A stretch of DNA of 64,000 nucleotides from Lentzea atacamensis (GCF_003269295.1 NZ_QLTT01000006.1:496001-560000), one strand, 5' to 3'. Shown: positions 8,501 to 16,689, counted from the first letter of the stretch. Numbers and translations: made by a program. Notes: generated from the letters alone by a model not told the origin.

Positions 8501-9646
8501 TCAGGCAAGCGCTTCGGTCGGCGACTGGCGGGCCGCCCGGACCGCCGGGTAGACGCCGGCGATGGCGCCGATGGCCATGGCCGCGCCCACTCCCCCGAGC
8601 AGGGCGGGCCACGGCAGTGCCGCCGGCCACTTCTGGCTGATCGCGTAACCAGCCGTGACCGCGATCCCGACGACCACCCCTACGAGGCCGCCGAGGCCGG
8701 ACAACAGCACCGACTCGGTGAGGAACTGCCATCTGATCTGCCGCCGGGTCGCCCCGAGCGCCCGCCGCAGACCGATCTCCCTGCGCCGTTCCAGCACCGA
8801 GATCACCATCGTGTTCGCCACGCCGACGCCACCCACCAACAACGCGACCACGCCCAGTCCCAGGAAGAGCGCGTTGTAGCTGTTCTCCGCGATCTGCTGC
8901 GCGGCCAGCGCGTCGGACGGCCGCGACACCTTCACCTCGTTGGACTGCTGAGGGTTCAACGTCGGGCCGAGCAGCTTGCGAACCTCGTCGACCTGCTCCT
9001 TGTCGGTCCGCACGTACACGGTGCTCGGGCTGCCGTCGAAGCCGAACACCTCCTTCGCCGCCTCCCAGCCGATCAGCGCGGCCCTGTCGATCTCGGGCGA
9101 GAGCGGCAGCGGCGCGAGGATCCCGACGACGCTGAACCACTGCCCGTCGATCCACACCTGCGTGCCGACGCGTTCGATGCCCAGACGCGAGGCGGCGGTC
9201 GAGCCGAGCACGATGGACTTCTCGCCGGGCTGCAGCCACCGGCCCCTGTCGACCTTGGCGTCGAGCACCTTCAGCAGGTCCTGGTCCGCAGCGGCCACCC
9301 GCAGGCCCAGCGTGTCACTGGACGGCACGTGGTCGGTCTTGCGCACGTTCGCCGAGATGGAGCCGGTGCCGCTGGCGGCTGTGACCGCGCCGATCCGGCG
9401 TGCCATCGGCACCGCGGTCTCCGGCAGCTTGGCGTCGCTGCCGCCGAACGTCTGGCCGGGCGCCGCGGTCAGCAGGTTGGTGCCGAGCGTGTTGAGCTTG
9501 TCCCTCAACGCCTGCGCGCTCGACGCCGGGATGCCGATCACGGCGACCAGTGCGGCGATGCCGATCGCGATGCCCAGCGCGGACAGCACCGCGCGCATCG
9601 GGCGGGTGCGCATCCCGAAGAAGCCGAGGCGCAGCAGGTCGATCAC
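8501..9646 (-). CDS. MacB-like ABC transporter permease (FtsX/MacB family)
   Basis: A 381-residue permease with the MacB layout: one membrane helix near the N terminus (AVLSALGIAIGIAALVAVIGI), a large extracytoplasmic domain (about residues 50-260), and three C-terminal helices (ALFLGLGVVALLVGGVGVAN, SVLLSGLGGLVGVVVGIAVT, GAAMAIGAIAGVYPAVRAAR). The conserved cytoplasmic loop SVLERRREIGLRRALGATRR is present. It is the last gene of a minus-strand operon with an ATPase, an adaptor and a lipoprotein. It probably exports peptides or lipids rather than acting in cell division. Confidence 0.94.
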   Translation of the reverse strand: MIDLLRLGFFGMRTRPMRAVLSALGIAIGIAALVAVIGIPASSAQALRDKLNTLGTNLLTAAPGQTFGGSDAKLPETAVPMARRIGAVTAASGTGSISANVRKTDHVPSSDTLGLRVAAADQDLLKVLDAKVDRGRWLQPGEKSIVLGSTAASRLGIERVGTQVWIDGQWFSVVGILAPLPLSPEIDRAALIGWEAAKEVFGFDGSPSTVYVRTDKEQVDEVRKLLGPTLNPQQSNEVKVSRPSDALAAQQIAENSYNALFLGLGVVALLVGGVGVANTMVISVLERRREIGLRRALGATRRQIRWQFLTESVLLSGLGGLVGVVVGIAVTAGYAISQKWPAALPWPALLGGVGAAMAIGAIAGVYPAVRAARQSPTEALA

Positions 9647-10293
9647 ACGATCACCCCGTCGCGGACTTCGATGCGTCGTGGCGCCCGTGCGGCGACGTCG
9701 CGGTCATGCGTGATCAGCACGACTGTGGTGCCGTCGTTGTTCAAGCCCTCCAACAGTTCCAGCACACCGGCACCGTTGCGCGTGTCCAGGTTTCCGGTCG
9801 GCTCGTCGGCCAGCAGGATCCCCGGCGTGTTCACGACCGCGCGAGCGATGGCGACGCGCTGACGTTCACCACCGGACAACTCGTGCGGCTTGTGCAGTGC
9901 GCGGTGGATCAGCCCGACTCTGTCCAAAGCGGACATCGCGAGGGCACGTCTCTTGTGCCGCGGCACGCCCGCGTAGACCAGGCCCGCGGCGACGTTCTCG
10001 ATCGCCGACAGGCCGTCGGTGAGGAAGAACTGCTGGAACACGAAGCCGATCGTGCGTGCCCGCAAGGCCGACAAGTCGTTGTCCGACAAAGAGGACACGT
10101 CGTGACCGTCAATCTCGACGCGGCCCGTGGTCGGCTTGTCCAGCGTGCCCATCAGGTGCAGCAGCGTGGACTTGCCGGAGCCGGACGGGCCGACGATCGC
10201 GAGCATCTCGCCGCCCCCGACGTTCAGCGACACGTCCCGCAACGCCTGCACGCCACCCGGATACGTCCGGCTCGCGTGGTCGATCGTGATCAC
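9643..10293 (-). CDS. MacB-type ABC transporter ATP-binding protein
   Basis: A 216-residue ATPase of the LolD/MacB class. Walker A is GPSGSGKSTLLHLMG, the Q-loop IGFVFQQFFLTDGLSAIENV, the signature ELSGGERQRVAIARAVVNTP, Walker B ILLADEPTGNLD and the H-loop VVLITHDRDVAARAPRRIEV. It overlaps the permease start by 4 bases and the adaptor end by 4 bases. It powers the MacB-like permease mechanically. Confidence 0.96.
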   Translation of the reverse strand: MITIDHASRTYPGGVQALRDVSLNVGGGEMLAIVGPSGSGKSTLLHLMGTLDKPTTGRVEIDGHDVSSLSDNDLSALRARTIGFVFQQFFLTDGLSAIENVAAGLVYAGVPRHKRRALAMSALDRVGLIHRALHKPHELSGGERQRVAIARAVVNTPGILLADEPTGNLDTRNGAGVLELLEGLNNDGTTVVLITHDRDVAARAPRRIEVRDGVIV

Positions 10294-11327
10294 TCGGTGG
10301 TCACCACCTTCATGCCCTCGCGCAGGCCGTCACCGCTGACCTCGACCTGGCCCTTGGCGAACAGGCCGACGGTGACCTTGATGATCTTGCGATCCTCGGT
10401 CTCCACGCCGTAGCCGCCCTCGGACAACGCGAGCAGCGCGCCGATCGGCACCGCGAGCACGTTCTGCTTCTTGCCGACCGTGAAGACGGTCGAGACCGTG
10501 GCCGAGTCGACGCCCTCCGCGGCGGCCGCGTCGTCGACCGAGATGGTCAGCACCAGCTTCGCCTTCTGGTCCATGCCGTTGCCCGCTGTCTTGGTGACGG
10601 ACTGGATGGTGCCGGTGGTGGGCTTGCCGCCGGGGATCGACAGCTCGACCTTCTCTCCGATCTTCGCGAGGCGCTGCTTGTTGGTGTCGAGTTCGACGGT
10701 CACCGCGCGCTCGGTGCCGGTCACCTTCATCACCTCACCGCCAGCGGGCGCGCCGAGCTGCGCGACCAGCGACGACACCCGGATCGCGCCCGGTTGCACG
10801 ACGACGTCGCCCTGGCCGAGCTTTCCGTTCTGCTCCAGGCCGTTCGCCTTCTGCCACTTCTTGATGGCGGCGGCGGTGTAGGAGGTGAACTTCTCGTCGG
10901 GGGCACCGAAGTCCTTGAACCCCAGGGCCGACAGGTTCTCTTCGACGACCTTGACGTCGGGTCCGTTCGGCATGCCCGCTTCCAGGTCGCGGTAGAGCGG
11001 CAGCGATCCGTAGAACAACGGCACAGGCTTCGCGTCTGCCGAGTACACCGCCTTGCCGCGGTCGATGACCGCGCCCTGGTCGGGCAGACCCGTGATGGTG
11101 CCTCCTTTGCGACCGGCCAGCGCTCGTTCCGCGCCGTAGCCGAGCTGCCCGGAGATGGACTGCTGGTCGGCGAGGTTCGTCTTCTTCACCGGAGCCGTCT
11201 TGACCGGATCCGGCTTGGGAGGCTCTGCGTTCGCCTGGCTCGACGCGACTCTGGTGAGCACCACGACCCCACCCGTGCCGAGCAGCACGGCCGCGATGAT
11301 CGCGGTGATGACGACCTTCCGCTTCAC
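10290..11327 (-). CDS. MacA-like adaptor with peptidoglycan-binding domain
   Basis: A 345-residue protein with one N-terminal membrane helix (VITAIIAAVLLGTGGVVVLTR). A biotinyl-lipoyl-like strand follows (TGLPDQGAVIDRGKAVYSAD). A peptidoglycan_binding_1 repeat is then inserted (VKVVEENLSALGF, YTAAAIKKWQKANGLEQNGKL), before a beta-barrel/HlyD-like C-terminal half ending in GLREGMKVVTTE. In Gram-positives such hybrid adaptors link MacB-type ABC permeases to the cell wall. Starts at ATG 11327, 4-base overlap with the upstream lipoprotein gene. Confidence 0.92.
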   Translation of the reverse strand: MKRKVVITAIIAAVLLGTGGVVVLTRVASSQANAEPPKPDPVKTAPVKKTNLADQQSISGQLGYGAERALAGRKGGTITGLPDQGAVIDRGKAVYSADAKPVPLFYGSLPLYRDLEAGMPNGPDVKVVEENLSALGFKDFGAPDEKFTSYTAAAIKKWQKANGLEQNGKLGQGDVVVQPGAIRVSSLVAQLGAPAGGEVMKVTGTERAVTVELDTNKQRLAKIGEKVELSIPGGKPTTGTIQSVTKTAGNGMDQKAKLVLTISVDDAAAAEGVDSATVSTVFTVGKKQNVLAVPIGALLALSEGGYGVETEDRKIIKVTVGLFAKGQVEVSGDGLREGMKVVTTE

Positions 11328-11824
11328 TTGCCCTCCTCGGGCGCGGTCGCCATCTGGATGTTCAGGCCGCAGTCCTTCATGTCCTGCTTGACCTTCTCGT
11401 CCTCCATGTCCGGCAGCTCGATCGCCTGTCCCTTGGCGTTGCCGTCGAACTGCGGGTCAGGCCAGTTGTGGCCCTTGTCCCGCATGCACTTCGCCTGCTG
11501 ACGCATCTTGTCCTGCTCCTCCGGTGACGGAGGCTTGAACTCGCCGCCGTTGGGCAGATGCTGCTTGCAGGCGTTGTGCGCGGCCTCGAACTTGCTCGCC
11601 TGCCCGTCGGAGCCGGCGTCCTCCGCCGGTGCCGCGCGCATCACGACACCGCCCTTGCCGTTGTCCTCGGGGTCGGGCATGTCGACACCGTTGTCCCGCA
11701 TGCACTGGGCGAACTTGACCATGTCGCCCGTGTCGTCCTTCTTGGCGTTGCCGTTGTCCTGCTTGCTGCCACAGGCGACGAGCGCCAGCAGCACGGCGAT
11801 CAGCACTGGGATGGTTTTCTTCAC
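11324..11824 (-). CDS. Lipoprotein with duplicated CMRxxG...PDP motif
   Basis: A 166-residue secreted lipoprotein: signal sequence MKKTIPVLIAVLLALVAC with lipobox LVAC, so cysteine 18 is the lipid anchor. The mature part contains two copies of one motif: FAQCMRDNGVDMPDP and QAKCMRDKGHNWPDP. Four cysteines besides the anchor could form two disulfides. Proteins of this kind are found beside MacAB-like operons in actinobacteria, but their function is unknown to me. It is the first gene of the lipoprotein-adaptor-ATPase-permease operon, divergent from a two-component system. Confidence 0.85.
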   Translation of the reverse strand: MKKTIPVLIAVLLALVACGSKQDNGNAKKDDTGDMVKFAQCMRDNGVDMPDPEDNGKGGVVMRAAPAEDAGSDGQASKFEAAHNACKQHLPNGGEFKPPSPEEQDKMRQQAKCMRDKGHNWPDPQFDGNAKGQAIELPDMEDEKVKQDMKDCGLNIQMATAPEEGK

Positions 11825-11873
11825 GGCGACAGGTCTACGGAGGGCGTCATTCGACGGCGTTAAGCGAAAGCCT

Positions 11874-11890
11874 TTATCCGGCGCTTATCC
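11874..11890. promoter_or_regulatory. Direct-repeat box in divergent promoter region (candidate response-regulator site)
   Basis: TTATCC occurs at 11874-11879 and again at 11885-11890, exactly 11 bases apart and flanked by similar bases (CTTTATCC, GCTTATCC). Tandem hexamers at one helical turn are the usual binding site of OmpR-family regulators. The site lies between the lipoprotein-macAB operon (start 11824) and the OmpR-type regulator gene (start 11914), so autoregulation and control of the exporter are plausible inferences. Confidence 0.5.
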
Positions 11891-11913
11891 CCGGCACGCG
11901 GAAAATAGGTGTC

Positions 11914-12573
11914 ATGCGTGTGCTGGTGGTCGAGGACGAACTGCTGCTCGCGGACACGATCGCCGAGGGACTGCGCCGGTTCTCGATGGCGGTCGACGTC
12001 TGTTACGACGGCGAAGCGGCGTTGGAGCGGGTGGGGGTGCACGCGTACGACGTCGTCGTGCTCGACCGCGACCTGCCTCTCGTGCACGGCGACGAGGTGT
12101 GCAAGGCGGTCCACTCGACCGGCGGCGAGGCACGGGTGCTGATGCTCACGGCTGCGGCCGAAGTGGACGACCGGGTCACCGGGCTCGGACTCGGTGCGGA
12201 CGACTACCTGACCAAGCCGTTCGCGTTCGCCGAGCTCGTGGCGCGCGTGCAGGCGCTGGGCCGCCGGGCTCGACCGGCCCTGCCGCCGGTGCTCGAACGG
12301 GCGGGCGTCACGCTGGACGTGCCCCGGCACCAGGCGTCGCGGGACGGGAAGTTCCTGCCGCTCTCGCCCAAGGAGTTCGCCGTGCTGGAGGTGCTGATGC
12401 GGGCGGAGGGCAACGTGGTGAGCGCCGAGGAGCTGCTGGAGAAGGCCTGGGACGAGCACGCCGACCCGTTCACGAACGCCGTGCGGGTGGCGGTGATGAC
12501 GCTGCGCCGCAAGCTGGGCGCGCCGCAGGTCATCGAGACGGTGCCCGGTGCCGGCTACCGGTTCGGCTCGTGA
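11914..12573 (+). CDS. Response regulator, OmpR family
   Basis: A 219-residue regulator: receiver domain with VVEDE, phosphorylated Asp51 in VVVLDRDLPLVHGDEV, and Lys in DYLTKPFAFAELVARV; then a winged-helix domain (about residues 128-217) with PLSPKEFAVLEVLMRAEGNV and VRVAVMTLRRKLGAPQVIET followed by VPGAGYRFGS. Starts at ATG 11914. It is cotranscribed with the kinase that follows (GTGA overlap) and probably controls the divergent MacAB-like operon. Confidence 0.96.
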   Translation: MRVLVVEDELLLADTIAEGLRRFSMAVDVCYDGEAALERVGVHAYDVVVLDRDLPLVHGDEVCKAVHSTGGEARVLMLTAAAEVDDRVTGLGLGADDYLTKPFAFAELVARVQALGRRARPALPPVLERAGVTLDVPRHQASRDGKFLPLSPKEFAVLEVLMRAEGNVVSAEELLEKAWDEHADPFTNAVRVAVMTLRRKLGAPQVIETVPGAGYRFGS

Positions 12574-13706
12574 CGCTGAGGACCAGGCTGACGGCCTGGT
12601 ACGCCGGGGTGTTCCTGATCGCGGGCGTCGCGCTGATCGGGCTCAACTACTTCCTGCTGGCCGAGTGGATGCCGGTCGACGGCAGCGTCGCGGTGACACG
12701 GGCGCTTCCGATCGACCCGTACACCGGCCACGTGGTGGTGGAAGCGGCGCAACTGCCCGGCGACACCCAGGTGATCACCGGCGACCAGTTCAAGATGGCC
12801 ACGATGAGCACCGTCCTGTGGCAGTCGATCATCGCGCTGCTCGTGGCCGCGGTGCTCGCCGTCTGGCTCGGCTGGGTGGTGGCCGGCCGGGTGCTGGCGC
12901 CGTTGCACTCGATCACCACGACCGCGCACCGGCTGGAGGCGGAACGGCTGGACCAGCGGATCGAGCTGGAGGGGCCGCAGGACGAGCTCAAGGAGCTCGC
13001 GGACACGTTCGACGGGATGCTCGACCGGCTCGCGTCGTCGTTCGACAGCCAGAAGCGGTTCGTCGCGAACGCGTCGCACGAGCTGCGCACGCCACTGGCC
13101 GTGCAACGGACGTTGATCGAGGTGGCGTTGGCCGATCCCGGCGCCTCGGACGACATGCGCCGTCTCGGAGCGCACCTGCTCGACACGAACGAGCGAAGCG
13201 AGAAGCTCATCGACGGGTTGTTGCTGCTCGCACGCAGTGATCGCGGCCTGGCCACCCGGGAGCTGGTCTGGCTGGACGAGACGATCGAGGACGAGGTCGA
13301 GTCGTGCGCCTCGCTGGCGGCCGCGAAGGAAGTCACCTTCGACGTGTCGGTGCGGCCGTATCTGGTCGAGGGCGATCCCGTGCTGCTCGCGCAGCTCGTC
13401 GGCAACCTGCTGCGCAACGCCGTGCTCTACAACAAACCTGGCGGGACCGTGTCGGTTCGTCTTGATCGAGAACTCGTCGTCTCGAACACCGGGCCGACCG
13501 TGCCCGCGGAGGCCGTGCCCGCCCTGTTCGAACCGTTCCGGCGGCTGCGCGACCGCACCGGGACCGCCGGATCTGGCCTCGGTCTGTCGATCGTGCAGTC
13601 CGTGGCGCGGGCGCATCAGGGGTCGGTGAAGGCTCGTCCGAACGGGGGAGGCGGCCTGGTGGTCCAGGTGAACCTTCCGGAAACGAACGTGCGACAGCCC
13701 TCGTGA
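12570..13706 (+). CDS. Sensor histidine kinase, HAMP-containing
   Basis: 378 residues from GTG 12570, overlapping the regulator stop. First membrane helix about residues 9-31, a short extracytoplasmic loop (about 50 residues), second helix at SIIALLVAAVLAVWLGWVVAG, then HAMP (RVLAPLHSITTTAHRLEAE). The phospho-acceptor is His170 in FVANASHELRTPLAVQRTLI. The ATPase domain has NLLRNAVLYNKPGG and GSGLGLSIVQSVARAHQGSV; the D-box aspartate of the usual DNGPG motif is not obvious, where SNTGPTVPAEAV stands instead (Asn-Thr-Gly rather than Asp-Asn/Thr-Gly). That substitution is common in actinobacterial kinases of this type. Confidence 0.94.
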   Translation: MTLRTRLTAWYAGVFLIAGVALIGLNYFLLAEWMPVDGSVAVTRALPIDPYTGHVVVEAAQLPGDTQVITGDQFKMATMSTVLWQSIIALLVAAVLAVWLGWVVAGRVLAPLHSITTTAHRLEAERLDQRIELEGPQDELKELADTFDGMLDRLASSFDSQKRFVANASHELRTPLAVQRTLIEVALADPGASDDMRRLGAHLLDTNERSEKLIDGLLLLARSDRGLATRELVWLDETIEDEVESCASLAAAKEVTFDVSVRPYLVEGDPVLLAQLVGNLLRNAVLYNKPGGTVSVRLDRELVVSNTGPTVPAEAVPALFEPFRRLRDRTGTAGSGLGLSIVQSVARAHQGSVKARPNGGGGLVVQVNLPETNVRQPS

Positions 13707-13807
13707 ACTGGCAAGATCACATTGAGATATCGGCGCGCCTCCCGCCCCCGGGTGGCTCGTTGTCCTAACGTTGTCTGCTGGCGAGGTGCAAATTCAGGGA
13801 GGCCACG

Positions 13808-14749
13808 ATGCGAGCGCTGCGAGTCATCGGGCTCGACGAGGACGGCAAGTCCGTCATCCTCGAGGACCCCGAAAACCGCGGCGAGCGCTTCACGCTCCCC
13901 GCCGACGAGCGCCTTCGGGCTGCACTGCGCGGTGATCTGGCCCGCCTCGGCCAGATGCAGATCGAGGCAGGCGAGGCCCAGATGCGGCCGCGCGAGATCC
14001 AGGCCCGCATCCGCGCCGGTGAGTCGATCGAGCAGGTCGCGGCCGCCGCCGGCATGCCGACGCACCGCATCGAGCGGTTCGCGTACCCGGTGCTGCTGGA
14101 GCGTTCGCGCACGGCCGATCTGGCCCAGCGCGCGCACCCGGTCCGCGAGGACGGCCCCGACGTGCAGACGCTCGGCGAGGTCGTCGCGCACTCGTTCGGC
14201 CTGCGCGGACACGACCTCTCCGACACCTCGTGGGACTCGTGGCGCGGTGACGACGGCCGCTGGATCGTGCAGCTGCACTGGAAGACCGGACGCTCGGACA
14301 ACCGGGCGCACTGGGCGTTCCACCCCGGTGCGCAGGGCGGCACGGTGACGGCGCTGGACGACGCCGCTGTCGACCTCATGGACCCGAACCCGAACCGCAC
14401 GCTGCGCACGGTGCGGCCGGTGACGCAGCTGGCGCGGCAGGCCCTGGAGGCGACTCCGGTGGCCACCCCCGCTCCCGTCGCGGAGGAGCCTGCTCCGGTG
14501 CCGGTTCAGGCGCCTGCGCCAGCGCCGGCCCCCGCTCCGGCTCCGGTCGTGGCGGAGAAGCCGGTTCAGGAGGAGCTGCCAGAGCCGGAGCCCGCCCCTG
14601 CCCCACCTCCACCACCGGTGAAGAAGGAGCAGGAGCCCGCTGCGGAGAAGCCGGTGCGCAAGGACCCTCCTCCCAAGCGGGGGAAGAAGAACCACCCCAT
14701 CGTCCCTTCGTGGGAGGACGTTTTACTGGGCGTGCGGTCGAACCGCTGA
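13808..14749 (+). CDS. sepH: Cell division protein SepH (DUF3071)
   Basis: A 313-residue protein. Residues 1-180 form the conserved DUF3071/SepH region (MRALRVIGLDEDGKSVILED, EIQARIRAGESIEQVAAAAG with the helix-turn-helix-like part, ERFAYPVLLERSRTADLAQR). A long proline/alanine-rich linker (about 218-295) follows. The C-terminal tail HPIVPSWEDVLLGVR is the short conserved motif. SepH binds FtsZ and promotes ring assembly in Streptomyces and Mycobacterium. GGGAGG lies before the ATG. The nearest upstream gene in the conserved order is serC, from which it is separated here by the MacAB/two-component insertion. Confidence 0.96.
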   Translation: MRALRVIGLDEDGKSVILEDPENRGERFTLPADERLRAALRGDLARLGQMQIEAGEAQMRPREIQARIRAGESIEQVAAAAGMPTHRIERFAYPVLLERSRTADLAQRAHPVREDGPDVQTLGEVVAHSFGLRGHDLSDTSWDSWRGDDGRWIVQLHWKTGRSDNRAHWAFHPGAQGGTVTALDDAAVDLMDPNPNRTLRTVRPVTQLARQALEATPVATPAPVAEEPAPVPVQAPAPAPAPAPAPVVAEKPVQEELPEPEPAPAPPPPPVKKEQEPAAEKPVRKDPPPKRGKKNHPIVPSWEDVLLGVRSNR

Positions 14750-14765
14750 CTGATCGGCTGACGCC

Positions 14766-15101
14766 GTGGGACGTCGTGTCGCGCTGGCTGCCGGAGTGGG
14801 CGCACTCCTCGGTCTCGCCTGGTGGGGAGTGTTCGCACTCATCTCGTCGGGCGCGGTCTGCTCGTTCGAGGACTGGGGCTGCCTCGGCACCTTCGTGATG
14901 ACCGTGCCGGTCTTCGCGGTGGTGGCGGCGGCGCTCGGGTGGGTGGCGTTGCGTTCTCTGGGTGTGTCGCGGGCAGGGCTGGTGGCCGTGCCCGCGACCC
15001 TCATGTCCGTGGTGGCGATGGTGCTCCTGCTCGGACTGCCCTTCCTGGCCTTCCTGGTGTTCGCGGCGCTGTACGCGTTGATCGCCGTGCTCACCCGGTG
15101 A
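14766..15101 (+). CDS. Small membrane protein with extracytoplasmic Cys pair (1 of 4 in tandem)
   Basis: A 111-residue protein from GTG 14766, 16 bases after sepH. Three to four membrane helices are visible: VALAAGVGALLGLAWWGVFA, VMTVPVFAVVAAALGWVALR and VMSVVAMVLLLGLPFLAFLV. Between the first two lies CSFEDWGC, a cysteine pair likely to face outside. Function unknown. It shares size and topology with the next two genes. Confidence 0.75.
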   Translation: MGRRVALAAGVGALLGLAWWGVFALISSGAVCSFEDWGCLGTFVMTVPVFAVVAAALGWVALRSLGVSRAGLVAVPATLMSVVAMVLLLGLPFLAFLVFAALYALIAVLTR

Positions 15102-15165
15102 AGGTGATGTGGAGGGTTCGTGCAGACCGGCCTGATCGCGTCGAAGATCAGGTAGCTCTTGGCGC

Positions 15166-15579
15166 ATGGTGTTGCGCACTGCGGTCGGTGCCGCCGTCGG
15201 AACGGTGGCGGGCGCCGGGTTCCTGCAGACCCTGAAACTGTTCACGCGGTACTGCGACAGCGGTCCCGTCGTGGCGGGCTGCGGTGCCGCCTTCCCGCTG
15301 GCGTTCGGACTGAACTTCTCGATCTGGATGGTCGTCGCCGCGGCGCTGATCTGCACGGGGTTCCGGGCGTTGCGGACGGAGCGCGGGTGGTGGGCGGCGG
15401 GGATCGGCAGCGGGCTGTGGTTCGTGCTGTTCCTGGCGGTCATCCACGTGCGGGTGTTCCACCTCGGCGACCTGTACCAGGAGGATGTTCATCGCTTCCT
15501 GGAGATCGCGTACGTGCTGGTCGCGTGCGTCGGCTACGCGGTTGCCGCCTTGTGCGTCGGCCAGCGGCGGACGGCGTGA
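15166..15579 (+). CDS. Small membrane protein with extracytoplasmic Cys pair (2 of 4 in tandem)
   Basis: A 137-residue protein with about four membrane helices, beginning MVLRTAVGAAVGTVAGAGFL. Between helices 1 and 2 it carries CDSGPVVAGC, a cysteine pair in the same place as in the preceding protein. A second outside-loop candidate is HVRVFHLGDLYQEDVHRF. ATG 15166 lies 64 bases after the previous stop, and no strong ribosome binding site is visible. Function unknown. Confidence 0.72.
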   Translation: MVLRTAVGAAVGTVAGAGFLQTLKLFTRYCDSGPVVAGCGAAFPLAFGLNFSIWMVVAAALICTGFRALRTERGWWAAGIGSGLWFVLFLAVIHVRVFHLGDLYQEDVHRFLEIAYVLVACVGYAVAALCVGQRRTA

Positions 15580-15640
15580 GCACGTGCTCCGGGTTCTGGT
15601 CGCGCAGCTCCCCTCATGGCGAGGTCACCCGCGGCTCGCC

Positions 15641-16069
15641 ATGATCGGTCGCATGAGGGCGGTCACAGCGGGGTTGGTGGGGGCGTTGTGCGGGGCGGGG
15701 TGGTTCGCGTCGCTCCAGCCGTCGGGGGAGTTCCTGTGCCGGGACAGCGGGCTGGAGTGCGTCGTCGGGCTGATCCTGCTGGTCGTGCCGGCCCTGGTGA
15801 TCGTCTGGGGTGTCGTGGGGTGGGGGCTGCTGCGGCTCGCGCGGTTCTCCCCCGCCTGGCCGACCGCCGTGGTGGGGACAGCGGGTGCGGTCGTGTTGCT
15901 GCTGATCAGCACGTTCGGTCTCAGGTTCGTGCAGGTTCAGCTGCCGGAGGACGCCGGGATCTTCGTGGTCGCGATCGCGGCTGCCGGTGGCTACGCCTTG
16001 GCCGCTGCGGTGACCGCTGGTTACGGTGGTCGGCGTGACCGAACAGAGCACAGCGGGCAAGACGGGTAA
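15641..16069 (+). CDS. Small membrane protein with extracytoplasmic Cys pair (3 of 4 in tandem)
   Basis: 142 residues from ATG 15641 (an in-frame ATG at 15653 gives 138). It begins MIGRMRAVTAGLVGALCGAG and continues with CRDSGLEC between the first and second hydrophobic segments, then VVGLILLVVPALVIVWGVVG and two more helices. The cysteine spacing is the same as in the first protein of this set (C, six residues, C). Its end overlaps the start of the next gene by about 44 bases. Function unknown. Confidence 0.72.
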   Translation: MIGRMRAVTAGLVGALCGAGWFASLQPSGEFLCRDSGLECVVGLILLVVPALVIVWGVVGWGLLRLARFSPAWPTAVVGTAGAVVLLLISTFGLRFVQVQLPEDAGIFVVAIAAAGGYALAAAVTAGYGGRRDRTEHSGQDG

Positions 16070-16457
16070 GGCAGGACGCCGGCTCCTCTTCCGGGTCGTC
16101 CTGTCGATGGCCGTCGGGGCGGGGCTCGTGCTCGGGTGGACGTGGGCGTACGAGTCGGGCTTCCTGAAGTCGTGGCTCGACAGCACCTCGATGTCGACGT
16201 TCCTGCTGCTCGTGCTGATCGGGCTGCCGCTCGCGCTGGTGTCGTCGCTGGTGCTGGCCGGGCCGATCCTGTGGATCTTCGGGGTGCGGCCGGTGTGGCC
16301 GATCATCCTGCTCGGGCCGATCCTGCTGGGGCTCGGCCTCTACTTCAAGGTGCACGAGCCCGTCCTCGGGTGGTTCACGAACCGGCACCACGCCGAGGCC
16401 TTGCTCGCGGCCGTCGCCTACGGGCTGGTCGCGCTCTTCACGTTCAAGAGGTCGTAG
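16026..16457 (+). CDS. Small membrane protein (4 of 4 in tandem)
   Basis: A 143-residue protein from GTG 16026, with GTG 16035 (VTEQSTAGKTGKAGRR) an equally good start. A short basic cytoplasmic N terminus is followed by four membrane helices, for example VVLSMAVGAGLVLGWTWAYE and TFLLLVLIGLPLALVSSLVL. Unlike the three preceding proteins it lacks the paired cysteines. Overlap with the preceding gene suggests one transcription unit. The 3' end overlaps the convergent small gene by 14 bases. Function unknown. Confidence 0.72.
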   Translation: MVGVTEQSTAGKTGKAGRRLLFRVVLSMAVGAGLVLGWTWAYESGFLKSWLDSTSMSTFLLLVLIGLPLALVSSLVLAGPILWIFGVRPVWPIILLGPILLGLGLYFKVHEPVLGWFTNRHHAEALLAAVAYGLVALFTFKRS

Positions 16458-16677
16458 GCACCTCGTCGAGCAGGTTCAGGTCCCAGCCCTCGCGTTCGCA
16501 CCAGTCCTCGGCCTCCTCGCGGGAGACGTACATCGCGTGCCGCGGCCGTGGGCCGGCCAGGTGGTCCCAGCCGTCCGGGGCCAGCACGTAGTTCGCTCCA
16601 TCGTGTGAGGCGATGAGCCGTCCGTGTGGAAACGCCATCGTCTGCTCGGTTCGCAGAAACCGCGTCATGTCGGTCAT
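16444..16677 (-). CDS. Small soluble hypothetical protein
   Basis: A 77-residue protein, MTDMTRFLRTEQTMAFPHGR at the start, then ASHDGANYVLAPDGWDHLAG and MYVSREEAEDWCEREGWDLN. The spaced tryptophans and the acidic C-terminal half suggest a compact globular fold; I do not recognise the family. It is divergent from the ABC exporter operon with a palindrome in the shared promoter region, and convergent with the membrane protein gene. Confidence 0.65.
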   Translation of the reverse strand: MTDMTRFLRTEQTMAFPHGRLIASHDGANYVLAPDGWDHLAGPRPRHAMYVSREEAEDWCEREGWDLNLLDEVPTTS

Positions 16678-16689
16678 CGTGCCCTTGAC

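Noticed and set aside
12570..13706. Missing DxGxG motif taken as a sign of a dead kinase
   Set aside because: The H box, N box and G2 (GSGLGLS) are intact, and SNTGP in place of the usual DNGPG is a frequent actinobacterial variant.
15485..15640. Extended N terminus for the third small membrane protein
   Set aside because: This part is out of frame with the preceding gene and Arg/Ser-rich; ATG 15641 gives a proper membrane-protein start.
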